Source: Siniperca chuatsi
Taxonomy: Eukaryota; Chordata; Actinopteri; Centrarchiformes; Sinipercidae
Assembly (NCBI RefSeq): GCF_020085105.1
Contig: NC_058065.1
Span: 3,040,218-3,104,217, forward strand
Direction: 5' to 3'
Length of the DNA: 64,000 nt
Shown piece after piece: positions 26,201 to 41,200 of the stretch (its first letter is position 1; each line of letters opens with the position of its first letter). The notes beneath the pieces are model-generated. The model had not been told where the DNA came from. It saw only the letters and a program-made list of their open reading frames with translations, and searched no databases. The translations under genes were made by a program, and so were the position numbers.

Positions 26201-29200
26201 GCCATCAGAAGTTTGGCAGTGGGACGTCAGTTGCAGTCATGTATGTACTGGGACATATTCAATATTTTTCTAGATATTTGTGTGCAAATTGCAAATTCTG
26301 CCCTGGCAATCAAATTCATTTCTCATACCTTCTTATAATAGTATCCATACCGTGGTAAGAATCCTAGCAAGATAAACTGATTACTGTACATTACTGTATT
26401 ATCCACTTTGCTCACACCAAACTTGCACATACCCTTGCCTGAAGCGGTTTTTCCTAGAGAGCATGTTGACAAAGCAAAGAATTACACATGTTCAGTAGAT
26501 CATTCACCCGAATTTCACACAATATTAAACCAGAGACAAATTAATTAACACAAACGTACAAATTACAACTAAAGAAGTTTTGGTTTGGACAACAAGCATG
26601 ACACTTAGGGTAATACACAGTGCAAAATACTACAAAGAAACACAAAGCACAATATACAAACTCAATGACCAAAGACCACTTAGGTTCACCAAAAACTACC
26701 AGCTAACACAACGGGACGTGGCTGGCTGACGGTACCTCATAGAGCTTCGCAAAATCTTGGTGAGAAAGCTCCTCGCCACATGAACCTCGGTTTCTGACGG
26801 CATTGTGCGTGGCGCTACAACATCAACCATTTTAGCCCTGATGGGCGGTGAGTGAAGGAAGAAGAAAAAAGAAGAGGAGGAGGACATACCGACATCAAAC
26901 ATTAACAAAAGAGATGACAAGACACAGAACAACACATTATCAAATTGAGTGTTTCTTCTTTCTGAAGCAGAACTAGGAAACCAGAGAGTCTGAGAGCTAG
27001 GTAGAGAGCGTTAGGCCAGTCTTGGTTTTGCTATTACACTAGTCTAATGTAAGTTAGACAGCTGTGCCAAATAAAATTGCCTCATTTTAAGCCTAAAATA
27101 CTAACCAACCTACCACCAGGCTACCTGTGAACTTTTCCTGCAAAGTAGTCATTAATTTTTCTTTAAACCTAGACTTCTAATCCTCATACAGTGCAACCTT
27201 GCTGGCATCCCATCTCTCTTTCAGCTTTCCAGAAACACTGCAGGGGGTGGACCACCTGCTTGAAGTTAAATGTCAAACTGAAATAAGCTGCCTCATAAGG
27301 ACAATCTGTGTTTTTAAATGCTGAAATGTGACTGTATTTTGGACCAAATCATGGAGCGGACTTTCACCCAGAATGATGTCTGAAGTCCAAGCAGATACCT
27401 GTTTAGTGCCTTGCCCAAGGAAACTTCATATTGGCTGGTGGGTGGAACCTGTGACCCCTCTCTTATTGTAAAAGGCTTTCACAACAGGAGCGGGAGACTG
27501 ATCTGTCACAGCCATATGGCCCGGACAGAGCTTAGCTGCTTAGCTTTTAGAAAAATTAGACCCCAACCTTCCACTCCAAGTTTTAATGTGCAGCTTGAGT
27601 TTCACACCGAAAAGAAGTCATCAATGGTACAAAATAAAAAATAAAAGCTATTAGAAGGACAAACTGTACTGTGATAATTGAATGTTTGGGACAAAATACT
27701 GTCTTCTTTAAAAATTTAAAGTGCTGATATTTGGGAAGATTGTTTTCCAAGTTCACAAGTTCAAATGTCAGACCAAAGTGAAATATGTCAGCCAAATGAG
27801 ACTTCAGTCGCCCTGACTGAAACTTTAACCCTGCCAGGCCATGATGGAGATGCTGCATTCTTTCAGCAAAGGAATGCAAGGAGGCCTTACCCTCGATTCA
27901 AGTGGGACATCTATGTTAGCCATCTCCCAGGAGTCTGAGAGTTTCCCAGTCGCTGCAGTGGAATAAAGAAAAGCGTGACGCCGTGTTTCTGACTTTCTAA
28001 CAACACTACACCTGGCTCTGATTTCTTTACTGTCGCTGGTTTGTTGCGTGTGATCCCTCAGGGGGGACAGTACAGCTATACTCTGTACTAATCCTGTCGA
28101 GGTGTTGTGGTTTGTTTTGATATTAAGACTTTTATTCTCGTTACAATAAACAGAAAAACAAAGTAAAAAGTCACATAAAACTAAGGGAAAGAAAGAAAGC
28201 ACAGCAAAGGTCAAAGATTCTTACATTTTTGCGTGTTCAGCTGACCTGCGGTCCCTGACTAAAACACTCATTAATTGGAGGTGTACCAAATGAGCACTGT
28301 CATCATTTTCCCTTTAGTTCGTCCCAGATTACATAGTGCTTTCCAGGAACCTTCCCATGAACTCCAGTTTGATTTTCAGCACGTTTTTTAAAATAAGCAT
28401 CAGTTTACCATTACAGTAACTTTAGCAGGATAAAACTGTACAAATTAAAGCTTCTGGTGCTCGTGAACAGCCAAACATTTCTGCAGGCATCCATGATTTT
28501 CCAACCTTTGAAGCTTGAATGCACCTTGTCGGGATTGAAGGATCTCCCACTTATTTCTCCGGCTATAAACCAAAGATCTACACAGCTCTTTTTCTTTTGT
28601 ATATTCCAAACAAACCAAAAATGTAGGAAAAGGCTACAACAGCAAATGTATGGATCAGCAAATGGGGCCTTTAATGAAGTGGACATCGGTGTTTAATCAC
28701 AAACTTCCCAAACTGTTGCTTTAACTTAAAAACCTTCCCTCCCTCTGCTCAATGTGACACGCAAAGTGAGAGTCGCGTTGCCTCCAAACAAACTCCTGCA
28801 CAATAGAAATGCAAATGTCACTTTTTCTAAAGCGCGGAGGGTCTATTGTCAGGGGATACAGCTGGTCTGTCACAGATATTCCAGAGGGGAGGAGACGCCA
28901 CCGTTCTCTCCCAGGATATACGAGCCAAACTAAGGCCGAGTTCATTCACAGCTGACCCAGTTGGCTACTACCACATCCATAGCATCAATAAAGCTTCCAT
29001 GTGTGTCTTAAAAACGCACACAAAGACTGATAATTATGACGCAATATCTGTATAATCTGTATCTATAATATCCTGGGTAGTACTGAAACGATTAGCGGAT
29101 CAACAGAAAATGAATCAGCCACACATTCTCTGGTTCTGGCTTCTCAAAAGTGAGGATTTGCTGCTTTTCGCTGTTTTATGTCTTTGTAACTTGAATATCT

Positions 29201-32200
29201 TTGGGTTTTGGACTGTTGCTCGGACAAAACAAGACATAAGTATTGATAAAAATGACAAATCCTTGCAGGGGTTATTAAAATATCCGGACTGACGCATTTT
29301 TTTCACCTGTGTTATAAAAACAGACAAAAATGATAAGGAGACTTTTGCAGTGTAAACCGACTTGCTTGGGTGTCTCTTAATGAAATTAAGTGAAATGAAG
29401 CAACAAAACATGACAACAAAACATGGTAACTTACCTCAAATAGTTTTGAGTTTTATTTGTGTGCAAGTTCTCTTTGTGGTCTACACCAGTTCCGGTTCAA
29501 AAAGGGACACTTCCACTTTACTTCCCCACAGCCGACTCCTTCAAAAACGCTTCTCGACAGGAAAAACAGTCGCACTTTGACACCACAACTCCCACCAGTC
29601 TGACAGAGACGAGAGCTCTGAGGAATCTGGGAAGTCCATGACTGAAGAGCTGCTGTCCCCCTCCTCCTCCTCCTAGTATGACCACACATACAAACACACT
29701 CCACCTTGTGCTGCGGAGGAGATTTCCTTTGGGATTATAAAAGGGGGATTTGAGACGAGGGGGAGGAGTTATTGTCCCAGTGTCCTTGTTGTAATCTAGT
29801 GTTTGGGCTTTAAGTGGCTGGGCCTGCAGAGCCTCTGGGGCTGCTGGGAAAGGGGAATCAATGGGACGTATACACCACAACCGCTCACTGTTTGTCACGA
29901 GGTAGAAAGAAAAGTAACATATTTTTTCTGCCAAAAACTAGCACTGGCTGTTCATGAGCCAACATTTTTCAAACAAGGCAGTTACAGTAAAGTGGATTAA
30001 GAAAAGATTTTTCTAAAACCAAATTTAAACTTTTAACTCCACCTAAATTAAAACAAACTATTTTTCGTTGTTAGACCATTGCGACGAACTTGGACACAAA
30101 CTAGACTAAGAGTCTCCAGCCGTGCTAGCGGCTCTGTGAGGCTGTACTAAATGCTAACATGCTCACAATGATGCTAACATGCTAATGTTTAACCATTATA
30201 ATGTTTACCATGTTCACCATCTTAGTTTAGCGTGTTAGCACCCTAAAATTAGCACTAAACGCAAAGTACAGCTGAGGCTGATGGGAATGTCATTAGTTTT
30301 GCATGTATTTAGTCATAAAGTGAAAGTTTGACCTGATGATGGCGCTAGAGGAAAAGTCATCACCAAAGTCGGTAGAATTCATTACCTGTGCTAAATTTCA
30401 TAGCAATCCATCCAATAGTTTTTGAGATATTTCCGTCTGGACCAAAGTGGTGGACGACCAACTGACCAACATTGCCATCCCTAGAGCCACGCTCTAAAAC
30501 AGGAGTCTAATCTATCGATATATTACATGTTCATATTCATGAAATCTGATAGTACAAAGTACATAATGGGTGTAAATATTTGTTCATGCCAGTGCAGCAA
30601 CCAGCCTTATTGCTTCTTGTTTAAAGTTTATTATGACTTACGATAATTCTGTTTTGTACTCTATTTTTTTATTATGTTGTGAAAACTGTGCTGCAATTTT
30701 GGCAAGGAGTTCATCCAGCAAAGGGTTGATCCCGGTCTCAAGAGACCATCCTGGTGAACCAAAAAGATCAAATAAAAACAAAAAATCCTATATTTGTTTT
30801 GAGTTTTTACGCACAGTTTTGTAATTTCTGCTGCTCACACCAAAACAATAACAAAAGACGTAGTTTGATGACGTCGTTAAGCAGCGTGGGATCATGGGAG
30901 TTGTTGTCTTCATTGTTAAACAACCGCCATTGCTGATGAAAATGTATCTTACGTGACTCAGGCAGAAATCATGCTTCACGTGTTAAAAGTTTTATTCCCA
31001 TTATGTTTAGTCACGTTCGCTGTACTTACGTATCGTGTTTGATTTTTGACGTTTATTAAAACTGATACTCATACTGGTTTTGGCCTGTTATCGGCCTCAT
31101 ATGTGATATTTACATAAGTCTGGTCGTTTTTTTTAGACATTTTAATGCAGAAAAGTTACATATTATACCTTTAAAGTGGTAGATGCAGCACTTTTTCAAC
31201 CAAATGTAGCCCAATTTCAACCTAGATATCTAACAGCTTACTGGGAAAAAAGATCTATTGACCGCCTCAGTGAAACACTAGAAAAAACAAGTGGCTCTCA
31301 TGTTTGATTTATTAACTGGGGAAACTGATACCCATACTGGTTTTGGCCCGTTATCGGCCTCATATGTGATACTTCTGTTCGACGCACATTCCATCACGAC
31401 TATATTTCACAACCCCGTTTTTCTGTTGAAGATCTGCTTCGGTGTCCTTGTCGGGAAACATAGCACAGACAGGAATGTCTGGCCCGGGCCCACGTCTGTT
31501 TTGAGAGATACCAGCCAACTTCAGACTGAGGGGAATGAGGGAGGCAGATACTGAGAGACGGCTCCACCGTGAAGAAACTCCTCCACTGGGGAGGAGAGGC
31601 TGCAATCTGTGAGACTTTAAAATACAAATCATGTGTGTTTGAAGGGAAGTTACTGTTCATATTATCCACTCAATCATTCTGTAGAGGAGTGGAGTCGAGG
31701 TGTTATTTTAGGTCTTATTAAATCTCCGTCAATGGACCTTAAATCACCCAAAATGCTTGTGAAATTTGGTTCAGCCACTTAAGAAATGAGGCAACCAAAA
31801 TTTATGAGAACGGCTTGTAACTTAGGGGTCTGAATAGAGGGTACGCACTGATGCATTTCTTTTAAATCGAGGCTGAAGACTTTTCTGTTTGCCGCTGCCG
31901 TTTATCAAATCAAATGACGATTCATTTCTTACACTGTAACTTTTACTCTCCTGTTTAATCTTTTATTTTCTATTTAAACTCTTTTTAAATTGTATTTAAA
32001 TGTATTTTTTTTATTGCCCCATGTTGCTTTTATGTTGCAGTGTGCTATATAAATAAACTTGCCTTGATGTTACACACCAACATGTGGCTGCTATGAATGA
32101 GGAGAGCTGTAATAATGAGAGGAAAATAAATATCTTGAAAAACTAAGCGTAAAGGCCATCTGTAGAGTGTGACATACCATACCCTTATTAATTATGAACA

Positions 32201-35200
32201 TTTGGGAACCCCCAAAAGTTTATTTTTGTAGGTTTTAAGTGGTTTAAAAATCCCTGAGACTGTTCATATTTCACACGCTGACGATCACATATTTTGGCTA
32301 TCCAATATCTGTGGTTGTTTCAAGATACAACAACACATTTGCAAATGTTACAAAATCAATGAGCAGGACTGCTTCAAGGCAATTTTAGATTTTTATATGA
32401 TTTCTGGATCAATTGGATAAAGTACCTTGATTTCTCAGGTATTTAATTTGCTGGATTGGCCAAAAACAGACATACTTGTCTAGTTATATTATCCATTAAC
32501 AGTTTCTCAATACATTTTTTATATATATACCACTATATTGATATTACAAAGTCACTTCTAACTCAACCAGGTGTTAGACTTTTATGTTCATCTAATGGCT
32601 GACAACAACTAAACTATCATGTCTTAGTATCTTCCATTTAGATTGATCACTGACTAAAACACCTGTGTATCCAGCTGTTTTATTTTAGGGACAGGTGTTC
32701 CTGTGGTCATATATCACAATAAGAAAAAACTAATAATCTATAAACAAACCTACGTCCTTTTAGAACAAAAGTGATGTTCAGTAAGACATTAACTGATGTG
32801 CAGTGAGATATCTCGATGGGGAAATGCTTCACAAGTTAGATGACTGACTTATTAAGTCTGGTGGTGTTTACCTTTCAACAATAATGGTTTACATCACCAC
32901 CCTTTCCTTTCCTAACCATCTATCACTCCCTCGCCTTTTCATTCCCAGCTCCTATCACACAGCTCACTGGCGACACATCTTGCTGATTCACCAGCTTGCT
33001 GGTGTTGGAGCCCAGACAGCCGCCAGCAGCAGCAGCAGCCGCCGCCGCCGCCTGTGGGGCCGATCTCGCCCCGCTGAGCTCTAAACACGACGACACAATA
33101 CAAAGTGCCAGCGTCATCACAGCTGGGCTTATCGGTGTGTCACTGCCTGCACCGGCAACAAAAAAATAAAAAATAAAAAGGGGGAGAATTACATGGACTG
33201 GAGAGAAAAGTACAAACTTTGACACAATGCAAACCTGAAGATGACCAACATCTGGAACATCTGGCTCTGTTCTCACAAAATCTATACTGATATCAGGCCA
33301 ATAATGAGCTTTTTCATATAACCGTCCACTTCACCACAACAGTCTGTAAAAACTAAAGGCAGCAACTAACAATTATTTTCATTAACGATTAATCTGCCGA
33401 TTAATAAAATGTCAGAAAACAGTGAAAAATGCCCGTCACAATTTCCAAAAGCCCAAGTTGACATATTTCAGCAGCTTTCTTTGTCCGACCAACAGTCCAA
33501 AGCGCAAAGATATTCAGTTTACTATCATAAAAAACTGCAAATATTTACATTTGAGAAGCTGGAACATGTGAATTTGACATTTTTTCTTAATAAATGATGA
33601 AATATTTATCTGTCGATCGACTAATCGGTTATTAATTTCAGCTCTAGTAATACCCATTAAGGACATTTTAGCTCTCATAGATTTGTTTACTCATTGCTCA
33701 TCCACCCAGCTGTTAATATGACCTATAGGGGGTCACCCTGTATGAAAGAGCTGATAACACAAACTTAAATGTAGCTACTGTTTGTTAATGGCTGGTTTTC
33801 CTGCCAAAATGCCGGGCTTTTCCACTCTGTTGAGAATAAAACTGAAATAAAATTCCAGAGAAAACACTGACATTCATTTTCTTTTGCATTATGTAGGAGT
33901 AAGAAGTTAGTAAGACAGGAAAAAGTCGGGAAATATGTTTGTGTTTTGGCTGAACGGACCCTTTAATGAACTCGGATTAAAGGATATCAAATATTTACTC
34001 GCAACATTAGCCTTTAAAGGTACATATGAGACGAACCCTGATGGTGACTCGCTAAATGTTTTTTTTTGTGTGTGTTTTTGTATTAATGACAAGATTTTGG
34101 AGCATACTTTTAGAATTAAAAAGGGTTTCTCAGCATAGTGAAATAGTGATGATAATGTTCAAAAATGGCCTGTTTTCTCATGAACTGCTGCACTTACTTG
34201 AAGGGGGGAAGTTATCTGGCACATACATCCCATAACTCCAGGATCCAGATGCAGAATTAAAAGGTTTTCTATTATTAACAAAAAAATACATGTAAAAGTT
34301 TCCTCTACATGCTTTCTAGTCTGTGAATAAAAGGATTCCTCTTTGTTTTAGGCCAATAATGCTGGTAAAATGTCCTGTAAACCGCGGCAGATAAATATAT
34401 TGTTGAGCAGAGGGTCAAAAAACACTTGCTCGTGGACATTATGTGAACGAATGAAAGAAACTCTGAAAATGCTTAATATCTGTAGTTAACCGTCAGCTGC
34501 TTTTTGCCTGTGTGTGAGAGGGACAACAGGTTTAAGAGCTGTAACACTGATTTAACAAGTAATTTGCTTTGTAAATTCACACTGAGCATCTCTGCTGAAG
34601 CTGACGAATCAGTTAGACACATGCAAAGATTTACTTTGACTTGTGTCATCAGTTTCCCTTTTCCCCTTCAAGCAGTCGCTCAGGTTTTTTTTGTAAACTT
34701 ACAGCTGATCCTTTGGGACAGCGGGTCACTGCCTCTCGACCCTTATGTGTCATCTAGATGAAGAAAACCTGCCGTTATCTCACTCGTTCACCGCTTCCTG
34801 ATCTAATCCCACTTGTCAGGAAACCAAATGACTGAATCAGAGGAGATGAAATACAGAAAAAGAAGAACAAAAGACGTGGAGAAAGAAGTGGAGGGAAAGA
34901 GGAAGTACCTGGGAGTGTAAATCTTCTCTTTATCTTCTAAAATCCAAACATGTCCAGAGAGAGTAAAGAAAAGCATACACGAGCGCCCACTCTGTGCTTG
35001 TTGGAGTAGCCAAAGCCCCTGAAAACAATGGGCTCTGCTGATATGGCCTATCCCACTAAGCAGCGTCAACTCACCTAGGCAACATGGACCGTACCACTCC
35101 TCCGGCAAACAGGGGAGGACGTCTGGACTGAAGCAGCTCTGAGGGCGAGTCAGCGATCTCTCAGGGCGAGTTTTAAATTCCCCCTCTCAATACGAGCCTG

Positions 35201-38200
35201 GAGTTTGCTCTTTAAACCCGCTCGGATCAACTGTTTCCTCAGCAGAAGCAGGTTGCTGAAACGCACCCTTTCCCTCCTGTTGACTCGACCCGCTCTGCAA
35301 AGCTGAGCCCACGCCTGTGGCTTTGCAACTAGTAATTGGATTCAGGCTTTAAGACTCTGTTGCCATTTGCCAGTGAGCACATGAGCATTTAATTCTGACA
35401 GGACAGGACATCAGGAACACATGTAGTGGAAAGGGTTTAAAGAAGCAACTACAGAGGTTATTCTTGTAGGAGAGGCCCGAAATAAATCAACAATAAACTT
35501 TCTTTTCATGATTTGTTTTACTGGTCAATGTTCTAGTTGATGTTTTTATATCATGTTTGGTTTGGAGTGTATGTGCTAACATTTGTTGATTATTCTGTAA
35601 TTCTTTAACCTCTTAAAAGTCTTAATTTTCCCCTTAATGTCGACTTAGTTACGGCAGCAATCCATGTCTACACCAAAATTACCTGGAAAGCTAATGTTAG
35701 CTAGCTATAGAGCAGGTACTCTATTTAAGTGAGTGGTAAAGCGAATGAATGAATACTGTATATACCTGACAGAACACCCTATAAACTTCCATAGGAAATG
35801 CATACGTCATTTTTTGAGCCATTTATGGAAAACTGGGGTAATAATACAAAAACTTCATTTTCTTAAAAAGTAAAAAAGGTAAATACAAAATTTTAATGGA
35901 ATATTTATATATTAATATATAAGATATTTGAGGCATACCTGGAAAATGATCAATCATTTTGACCCAACCTGGAAAAAAATTCAGAATTAAGTTGTTTAAA
36001 AGGGAGTAACAACCAAAATACCCTCCCCTACTGGGGGATTTCTTGCATTTTAGTATTATTGTGGGAATATTTGGTCACACAAACATATACATAATGAACT
36101 CAAGCCTCCACAGGGTGGAGCTAAATCCATCAGGGGATCGTTATCTGCCTCTGGACACTTAGACGTGCCAAACTGGTGCAAAAATATTATAATATATAAT
36201 ATATACAGAAGATGTGGAACACTGACATGCTGTTGCCAAAGTTGGTACTAGTACCCTGATCAGCTAAATAGTTTGAAAGTAAAGGTTTGTATTGCAAAAT
36301 GGACCCCATGACTGCTCCATCTGCGGGGTTTTTAACCATGAATGTACTGTATAATTTTTCAAACCCCCCCAAACCAAACAGCACTTAAGAAAGCTGCTAA
36401 AAGTTTTCACTGTGGATTGTCAGACAAACTTTAAGATTAGAAGATATAACAGATCAGTTACTTATGGGTCAATGACAAAAATTGCCATAATCTCGTTGCC
36501 GGACAACCAATTAAACACACGGTGCAGAATCTCCTGCACTGGAGCCAAACAGAGCAACAGGACGCACCTGGTTTTAAGATGTCATCAAGACAACAAGCAG
36601 CAGGTGTGGAGCAGCTTGTTTTAGTTCCAGTTATTTGGTGATTGATGGTTCCAAAAGTTACCATGAACAAGATAAAATATACCAAAATCAATCATGAAAA
36701 ACAGGAAAAGAATGAAATCATAAGACCAGATACCTTTTGTGGAGAGTCTGGAGCAGCACATGCACAAAATATTAACATCCTATGCCATAAACATTCAAAT
36801 ACACATAATTGTAACTGAATAAATATGCTCCACACCTGCTTGTTGACTTGATGTTGCTCACTGCAAATACTGGTTCTTGTGGTTATCGACTAATCTGTAG
36901 ATTATTTTTATGATTAATTAATCGTTAGTCTATAAAATGTCAGTGAAAAAAGCTCCCAGAGCCTAAGGTGACATCTTTAAATGTCTTATTTTGTCCGACA
37001 AACAGGCTCAAATCCAAAAATATTTAGTTTCCACTGATATAAAAAAAGAGAAAAGCAGCAAATCCTTACATTGGAGAAGCTGGAACCAGAGATAAATGAC
37101 TAGAAATAACTATTAACGGGAGAAAGTAAATCATGTTTAAAGTTTAGTTTACTCTGTCAGTATCCATATAACTAACCCCTGTTCGTGAACATTTTGAACT
37201 GGGCTAAAGGTCGACCCTTCCTGTCTCCCAGGACCACAAGTAGAGTCACGCTGGTTTGAGGCTGCTGAGGTTTGGTGGGTCAGAGTCATACCAGCTGACA
37301 GAGGGGACTCCTTTCTGTCTCATTTAGGAGTCATTATCTGCACTCTGAAATAACAGCGTTGGCTGGAGCTCGACTGCCTCCACAATACCCGCTTTTGTTA
37401 ACCCTCAGGGGCAAACGAGCAGCGAGAGGCCCATGTGTAAGGCTGTCAGGCTGGGTCTGCCTCAGCCGAGCTTCCCTTAATAAGAGAAAGGAATGGTTGG
37501 TGAAGAAACATGATGGGATTTTAGGATTTTCAGGACACAATGTGCTTATGAGTTCCTCTTCTTTAGATGCAGGTCACCAAAATGCGTTGTTAAGTTCATC
37601 TTTTGTCAGGGAACTGTGGCTTTGACCTCTGACCTCCTAATGACTGGGTGCTTGTTCATCCAAAACAGTTACTTTTACTGATGCAAAACCAACAAACAAA
37701 CTACATGCGAACCATGAATAGGGTTTCAAACCTCAATACTTTTTTGGTACTGACAGAAAGTTTTGAGTATTGAAAACTGTTGATAAAGCACCGAAAGGTT
37801 GCATAAAATGTCTGGTCAGATTTATAATCTTGTTTACTTGTTTGATCAGAATTTTGCCAATTTTAGACTATTTTATGTAAGTTCTTGTTCACTGCTAGTG
37901 TTAAAGCGAACCTTTTTGTTACAACGTTGGTAGTAAATGCAAATGAACACTGGTTAACTTCCCTCCACGTTGCCTGCACCCAGAGCTCCCCGTTCATTTG
38001 CCGGCAAAAGTCCACCAGATGACGCGGCTCTAGGGCCGTTGTTCGAACTACAGACCGTACTTCTGCATTTTTGTATGCCCGCCTCCACGGACTGTCGGAT
38101 CGAGAGTCACCCTCTCCAAAATCAGCTGGCTGGAACAACCACTGGCAGAAGGCAATGTTCCTGTAGATACGGAAGAAAACGATTTTAACAGTGTAATGCT

Positions 38201-41200
38201 GGAATCAGACATTCGTGGCTACTTAACTGAGCCAGTGCGGAAGAATTACGGCGAATGGCGCTGCCCCGTGCCAGGGACAACTGGTGGTAAATGTGCACCA
38301 GTGGTTAACGGACGTCTAGTAGCTGTGCGCTACACCAAAGCTTTGGGCCACATGTAGACAGGGGAGTGCTTGAGACGTACTTCAGAAAAAAAACAACAAA
38401 GCCAGCGGGGCGAAACGGACGTCTGAGCGTGGAGTAAGTGCGACAGCGACAGTGTTTTGTTACTAGCATGGCAACGTGTGAAAACACACAATACACTTTT
38501 TTCTTAGCACATACACTGCCCCAGTTTGTTACGGCAACGGGCCCAGTGCATTGTGGTTGTTGTAGGTTTTCTACCTTTTGAGCAAAAGGGAATACCACAG
38601 CTCCTTTTTCTCTGTTTTCTCTGGTCATGTAGCACCAATTTAAAAAATATTTGCGTCTCTCTACATGGACAGCCCAGTTTTATGAGAACACCATCTTTCC
38701 AGCGGTGAAATATATATATCAAACTAAGGTATTATAAAAAAGTTTTAGTATTGGTACACAAACTCAAGATATCTGCTGCTATGGTACCTTCGGACCACCA
38801 GGGTCAAGGTCTTATGAGAGCTCTTCACCAGACAGATGGCCTCCTGACGGGAGCCGCTGAGGGGAACGGCGTTCACGCTCACCATTTCATCACCGGCCTG
38901 GAGACAGACTGCAGCCGCCATGCTGCCCTCCTCCACCTGAACACACAAACAGACATCACAACCAAATCACCGTACGCTGCACTTGATCTAATGGCTGCCT
39001 GTGGGTCTTGGGTTTTGTTTGTTCTTTGATGTTTTTATGTTTATTTGTGTTTACATATTATGTGTTGGCAGGTAAGGGTTACAGCAAGTCTTCTGCTGTT
39101 TTTTTTAATGGCTGCTGGGATGTGGATTTCGAAGGACAACGAACAAAGAACAAAATCCCTCTCTTTTCTCTTCCTGTAAAATATACAAATATTTATGAGA
39201 ACTCATCTTGAACTCGGGGACAGTTACATAAATGTATCCAATCAAATGTGATTTTGGGTGCTAGCTAACCATCCCATTCATATAAAAACACACCTGACCA
39301 TTAGCTAGTGGGTAGCTAGCAGAGCTATATCATAGTAGAATGTGACTGAGGTTTACTTTATTCATTTGACACTTATCGTCCTCTTCCTGATCTAAAAATA
39401 TGAGTGTGGGTGGAGGTGAACAGTCCTACGCCCCCTTTTGAGCGGTCCAATCATATATAAAGGATTTTATTTAAATCCCTCTTGTAACTAAACCCCGCAC
39501 ACATATTGTGTTTACGTCATATTAAGCTTTAGACGCGTGACTTTAATATCTAAATTAACTTTTAATCTTGGTGGTGATTCAAAAATTACTATTTCATTAA
39601 AAGAAAATGGTGCCGTGTGGAGGATTTAGTGGCATCTAGCGGTGAAGTTGCAGTTTGCAACCATTTGAACACCGCTCGCCTCGCCCTCCCCTTCCAAGCG
39701 TGTAGGAGAAACTACGGTGGCCGCGAAACTTAGGAAAAACGTGAAAGGCCCTCTCTAGAGCCAGTGTTAAACAGGTTTGTCTGTTCTGGGCTACTGTAGA
39801 AACATGGCGGTGCAATATGGCGGACTCCGGGCAAGGGGACCCGCTCCCTCTGTAGATAAAAACGGCTAATTCTAAGGTAACAAAAACGGCTAATTCTAAG
39901 GTAAGAAAAACACAACAATTCTTATTTTCAGGTAATTATACACTAATGAAAACATACTTATAAATCTTATCACCATATTCTGCAAATAGAGCCCCCTAAA
40001 TCTTACACACTGAACCTTTAATGCAAAAAGTTTTGTGCGCGGTTGTGTGTTTGTTTGAATGACAAGCGTTTCTGTACTGACATACTAACATTTAGTACAT
40101 AATGTAATGCAAGCGTGTTGGAGATGCTAGCATGTATATTACTAGCATTTAAAATGTTTAGAAGTGGTCAGACAGAGCAGAACACAAAGCAGATTTTATT
40201 GGCGGCACAATTGCATATACAGTCCATGCAAAGACGCGAGCAGACGCATCCACACAAGTTTGACAAAATTTGCGCTCGTCCACAGACTTTATGACTCCCA
40301 TTCATAAATGTACAGGGAGAAGTTGGGAAAGCACCTTTAGGATGCTAAATGCTAATCGTTACACATGTGGGCTACATGCTAGTAGTAATATACATGTATT
40401 TTACCACTAGCATTTAGCATGTTAGTATGCTAACATACTACATGTTAACATAATAGCTGTTAACACTGATGTAAACATTAGCATTATGCTAATGAGCCAA
40501 GTCTGACAGTATAGAACTGGGTCTGAAATGTCCTGAAATGGCCACCGTACACAGGATACACTTTTTTGATTTAGGGAACAACCTCTGACCCATCCTCTGG
40601 ACAAAATCTACATTTCTAGTTGTAAAGATGTCTTTCATCCATCCAGCAGTTTTGTTTGCGGCTGTGTAATGAGAGTTACAGCCTCAGGGGGCGCTGCCAT
40701 TGCTATAGACTTACAGTCTTGTTATTATTTTATTACAAGTCCCTTTGGCCAACAGTAGCCAGAGATGTGCTATGTGTCAGGTGATGAAATTAAAACCAGC
40801 CAATAAAACAAGAAAACAAACCCAGAAAGGTGAGATACAACAACAATTTCTATTTCTCAGGCATCTTTTAAAGGTGGATGTTTAACTTAGGATATTATTT
40901 CATCCTCATCGTCCAGGAGCGCCTGTGGTGGCCGGCAACCTGAGAGCTCTGATTAAAAATTAAATCCTGCACCGCCTGTAACCCGAGGTAGCTGGCGGTG
41001 CAGGGTTCCTGGTATCTGCTGGACGTTGCGTTACATACTGAATTTACAGTATGATCCTTATATAATCCTCGGGAGCTCAGAAGACAGAGAAAAGCATTAA
41101 CACTGCCAGGATTGTGGCAGATAAACTGTATCTTTAATCAGGGTTCATCTTCCATACATTCAACACATTTACACCTGGATTCACGTAAAAACCGGAGTTC

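Noticed and set aside
29453-29934. Short proteins near 29.5-29.9 kb
   Set aside because: Overlapping frames on both strands with Gly/Arg runs from a CCTCCTCCT tract; no splice or family support.
32884-33276. Poly-Ser/Arg and poly-Ala frames at the CAG/CCG repeat
   Set aside because: Frames created by a short triplet repeat inside a SHROOM2 intron; no flanking protein similarity.
37863-38490. GC-richer segment at 38 kb as an extra exon
   Set aside because: Several short frames on both strands, none matching Shroom proteins or having phase-compatible splice sites; probably an unclassified repeat.
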